Assembly: GCA_020444045.1 (NCBI GenBank)
Contig: JAHLLS010000006.1
Location: 124,001-188,000, forward strand
Length of the DNA stretch: 64,000 nt
Direction of reading: 5' to 3'
Origin: Deltaproteobacteria bacterium
GTDB lineage: Bacteria; Desulfobacterota; Desulfobacteria; Desulfobacterales; UBA5852
Part shown: positions 63,466 through 64,000 of the stretch, piece by piece
How positions within the stretch are numbered: the stretch's first letter is position 1
Layout of the letters: every line of letters starts with the position of its first letter
Program-made: the position numbers and the translations under genes
The notes under the pieces: model-generated
Told to the model about the DNA's origin: nothing
The model's input: only the letters and a program-made list of their open reading frames with translations
Databases searched by the model: none

Positions 63466-64000
63466 CTATGCCGAATTTCGGCTGGCATTGATATTCCCGT
63501 ACAGGGATCGCTGGACGATCTTCTCGTAGAGCGGTTGATGCGCGGAACCCATCTCAATTTTCTGCAGCGCGTATTGCTGGATGACCAGCAAGGGCAACAC
63601 GATGCGTTCCCGTATCTCGATCGATTTTTTCGATACCGGTTCCTCTTCCATCAACGTCTGGTATCCGGAAATCAGCAGGACCATTTCTTTTGAAAGCCGA
63701 TATTCGTCCAGCAGCATGTTCCAGAATTCAGTGTAGGCCTCATCCTCGGCGATATAGGCGGTCAATTCAAAATAAGATTTTGATAACGCCATCATGCTGT
63801 TTAGGATCAGAGCCTTGAAAAAAGGCACCTCATTGAACAAGTGCTTCAATTGATCGGTCTGGCCTTCAGATACCAAGCTCTGGATGGCCGTTCCGATACC
63901 GTAGTACCCCGGAACATTTTGCTTCAACTGGCTCCAGGCCCCCACGAAAGGGATCGCCCGCAAATCATCGATGTCCAGTTTTTCCTTTTTGCCCCTCTTG
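63466..64000 (-). CDS. ppc: Phosphoenolpyruvate carboxylase, C-terminal part
   Basis: The last 178 codons of a PEP carboxylase, which makes oxaloacetate from PEP and bicarbonate; the gene runs off the right edge. The recognisable block is DLRAIPFVGAWSQLKQNVPGYYGIGTAI (key part LRAIPFVGAWSQ), matching the family's LRAIPW-FAW-Q and LPGWYG. The C-terminal helical part has EFWNMLLDEYRLSKEMVLLISG. The protein ends in INASRNSA rather than the highly conserved NTG found in typical Ppc enzymes, so it may belong to an atypical branch or have a modified end. Confidence 0.82.
   Translation of the reverse strand, partial: KRGKKEKLDIDDLRAIPFVGAWSQLKQNVPGYYGIGTAIQSLVSEGQTDQLKHLFNEVPFFKALILNSMMALSKSYFELTAYIAEDEAYTEFWNMLLDEYRLSKEMVLLISGYQTLMEEEPVSKKSIEIRERIVLPLLVIQQYALQKIEMGSAHQPLYEKIVQRSLYGNINASRNSA

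Noticed and set aside
1..64000. tRNA, rRNA, CRISPR array, insertion sequence or prophage
   Set aside because: I looked for these and saw no CCA-type cloverleaf, no evenly spaced direct repeats and no transposase, integrase or phage genes; a covariance-model scan would be needed to exclude short RNAs.

Overview
The window looks like chromosome of a GC-rich, anaerobic, sulfate-reducer-like member of the Desulfobacterota (a Desulfosarcina/Desulfobacteraceae type is my best guess from gene content; no marker gene is present to prove it). Pointers are a fused NuoBCD complex I subunit, rubrerythrin under a Fur/PerR-type regulator, two genes that only make sense if an in-frame TGA is read as selenocysteine, an acyl-CoA synthetase, and polyamine-type ABC transporters tied to amino-acid catabolism. 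Genes are dense; I saw no rRNA, tRNA, CRISPR array, prophage or intact insertion sequence.

Layout. 1-7.3 kb: complex I operon on the minus strand (nuoA, nuoBCD, nuoE, nuoF, nuoG, start of nuoH). 7.4-10.5 kb: CBS-domain protein, then a Fur-family repressor with a clear operator over its promoter, rubrerythrin, and a deletion-damaged fetA/fetB-like iron export pair. 10.5-16.6 kb: pyruvate dehydrogenase operon (aceE, aceF, lpd), with a dispersed structured repeat between aceF and lpd. 16.9-21.4 kb: a selenocysteine peroxiredoxin, two small minus-strand genes, and an exonuclease/ATP-dependent DNA ligase pair. 21.6-31 kb: a long minus-strand catabolic block (polyamine-type ABC importer, proline-racemase-family enzyme, YtcJ-like amidohydrolase, aminotransferase, AblB-like acetyltransferase) headed by an IclR-family regulator. 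Divergent from the regulator is an 820-residue protein with two lysine-2,3-aminomutase-like halves, the second having lost its catalytic residues, paired with a cytoplasmic M23-type domain protein (32-35.2 kb). 35-45 kb: acyl-CoA synthetase, BCCT transporter with a 40-residue membrane peptide, an RNA-related pair (SH3/Tudor-like protein and NYN-LOTUS protein), and TrkA/TrkH potassium uptake. 45-52.4 kb: a second polyamine-type ABC importer with another YtcJ-like amidohydrolase and a PuuB/DadA-like oxidase. 52.5-58 kb: small membrane protein, a second selenoprotein (U-x-x-C), a ThiS/MoaD-like protein, a TPR protein, HipBA, and an acidic secreted protein of unknown function. 58-61 kb: two L,D-transpeptidases around a Lpp-like lipoprotein. 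61-64 kb: MFS remnant, M50 protease, a second copy of the structured repeat, a DUF429-like protein, and the end of phosphoenolpyruvate carboxylase.

Themes. Pyruvate dehydrogenase, complex I and PEP carboxylase serve central carbon and electron flow. The two ABC/amidohydrolase clusters look like parallel routes for importing and breaking down amines or amino-acid derivatives. Trk, BCCT and AblB suggest salt adaptation. Fur/rubrerythrin and the two selenoproteins suggest oxidant defence. The least explained unit is the double aminomutase-like protein with its M23 partner.
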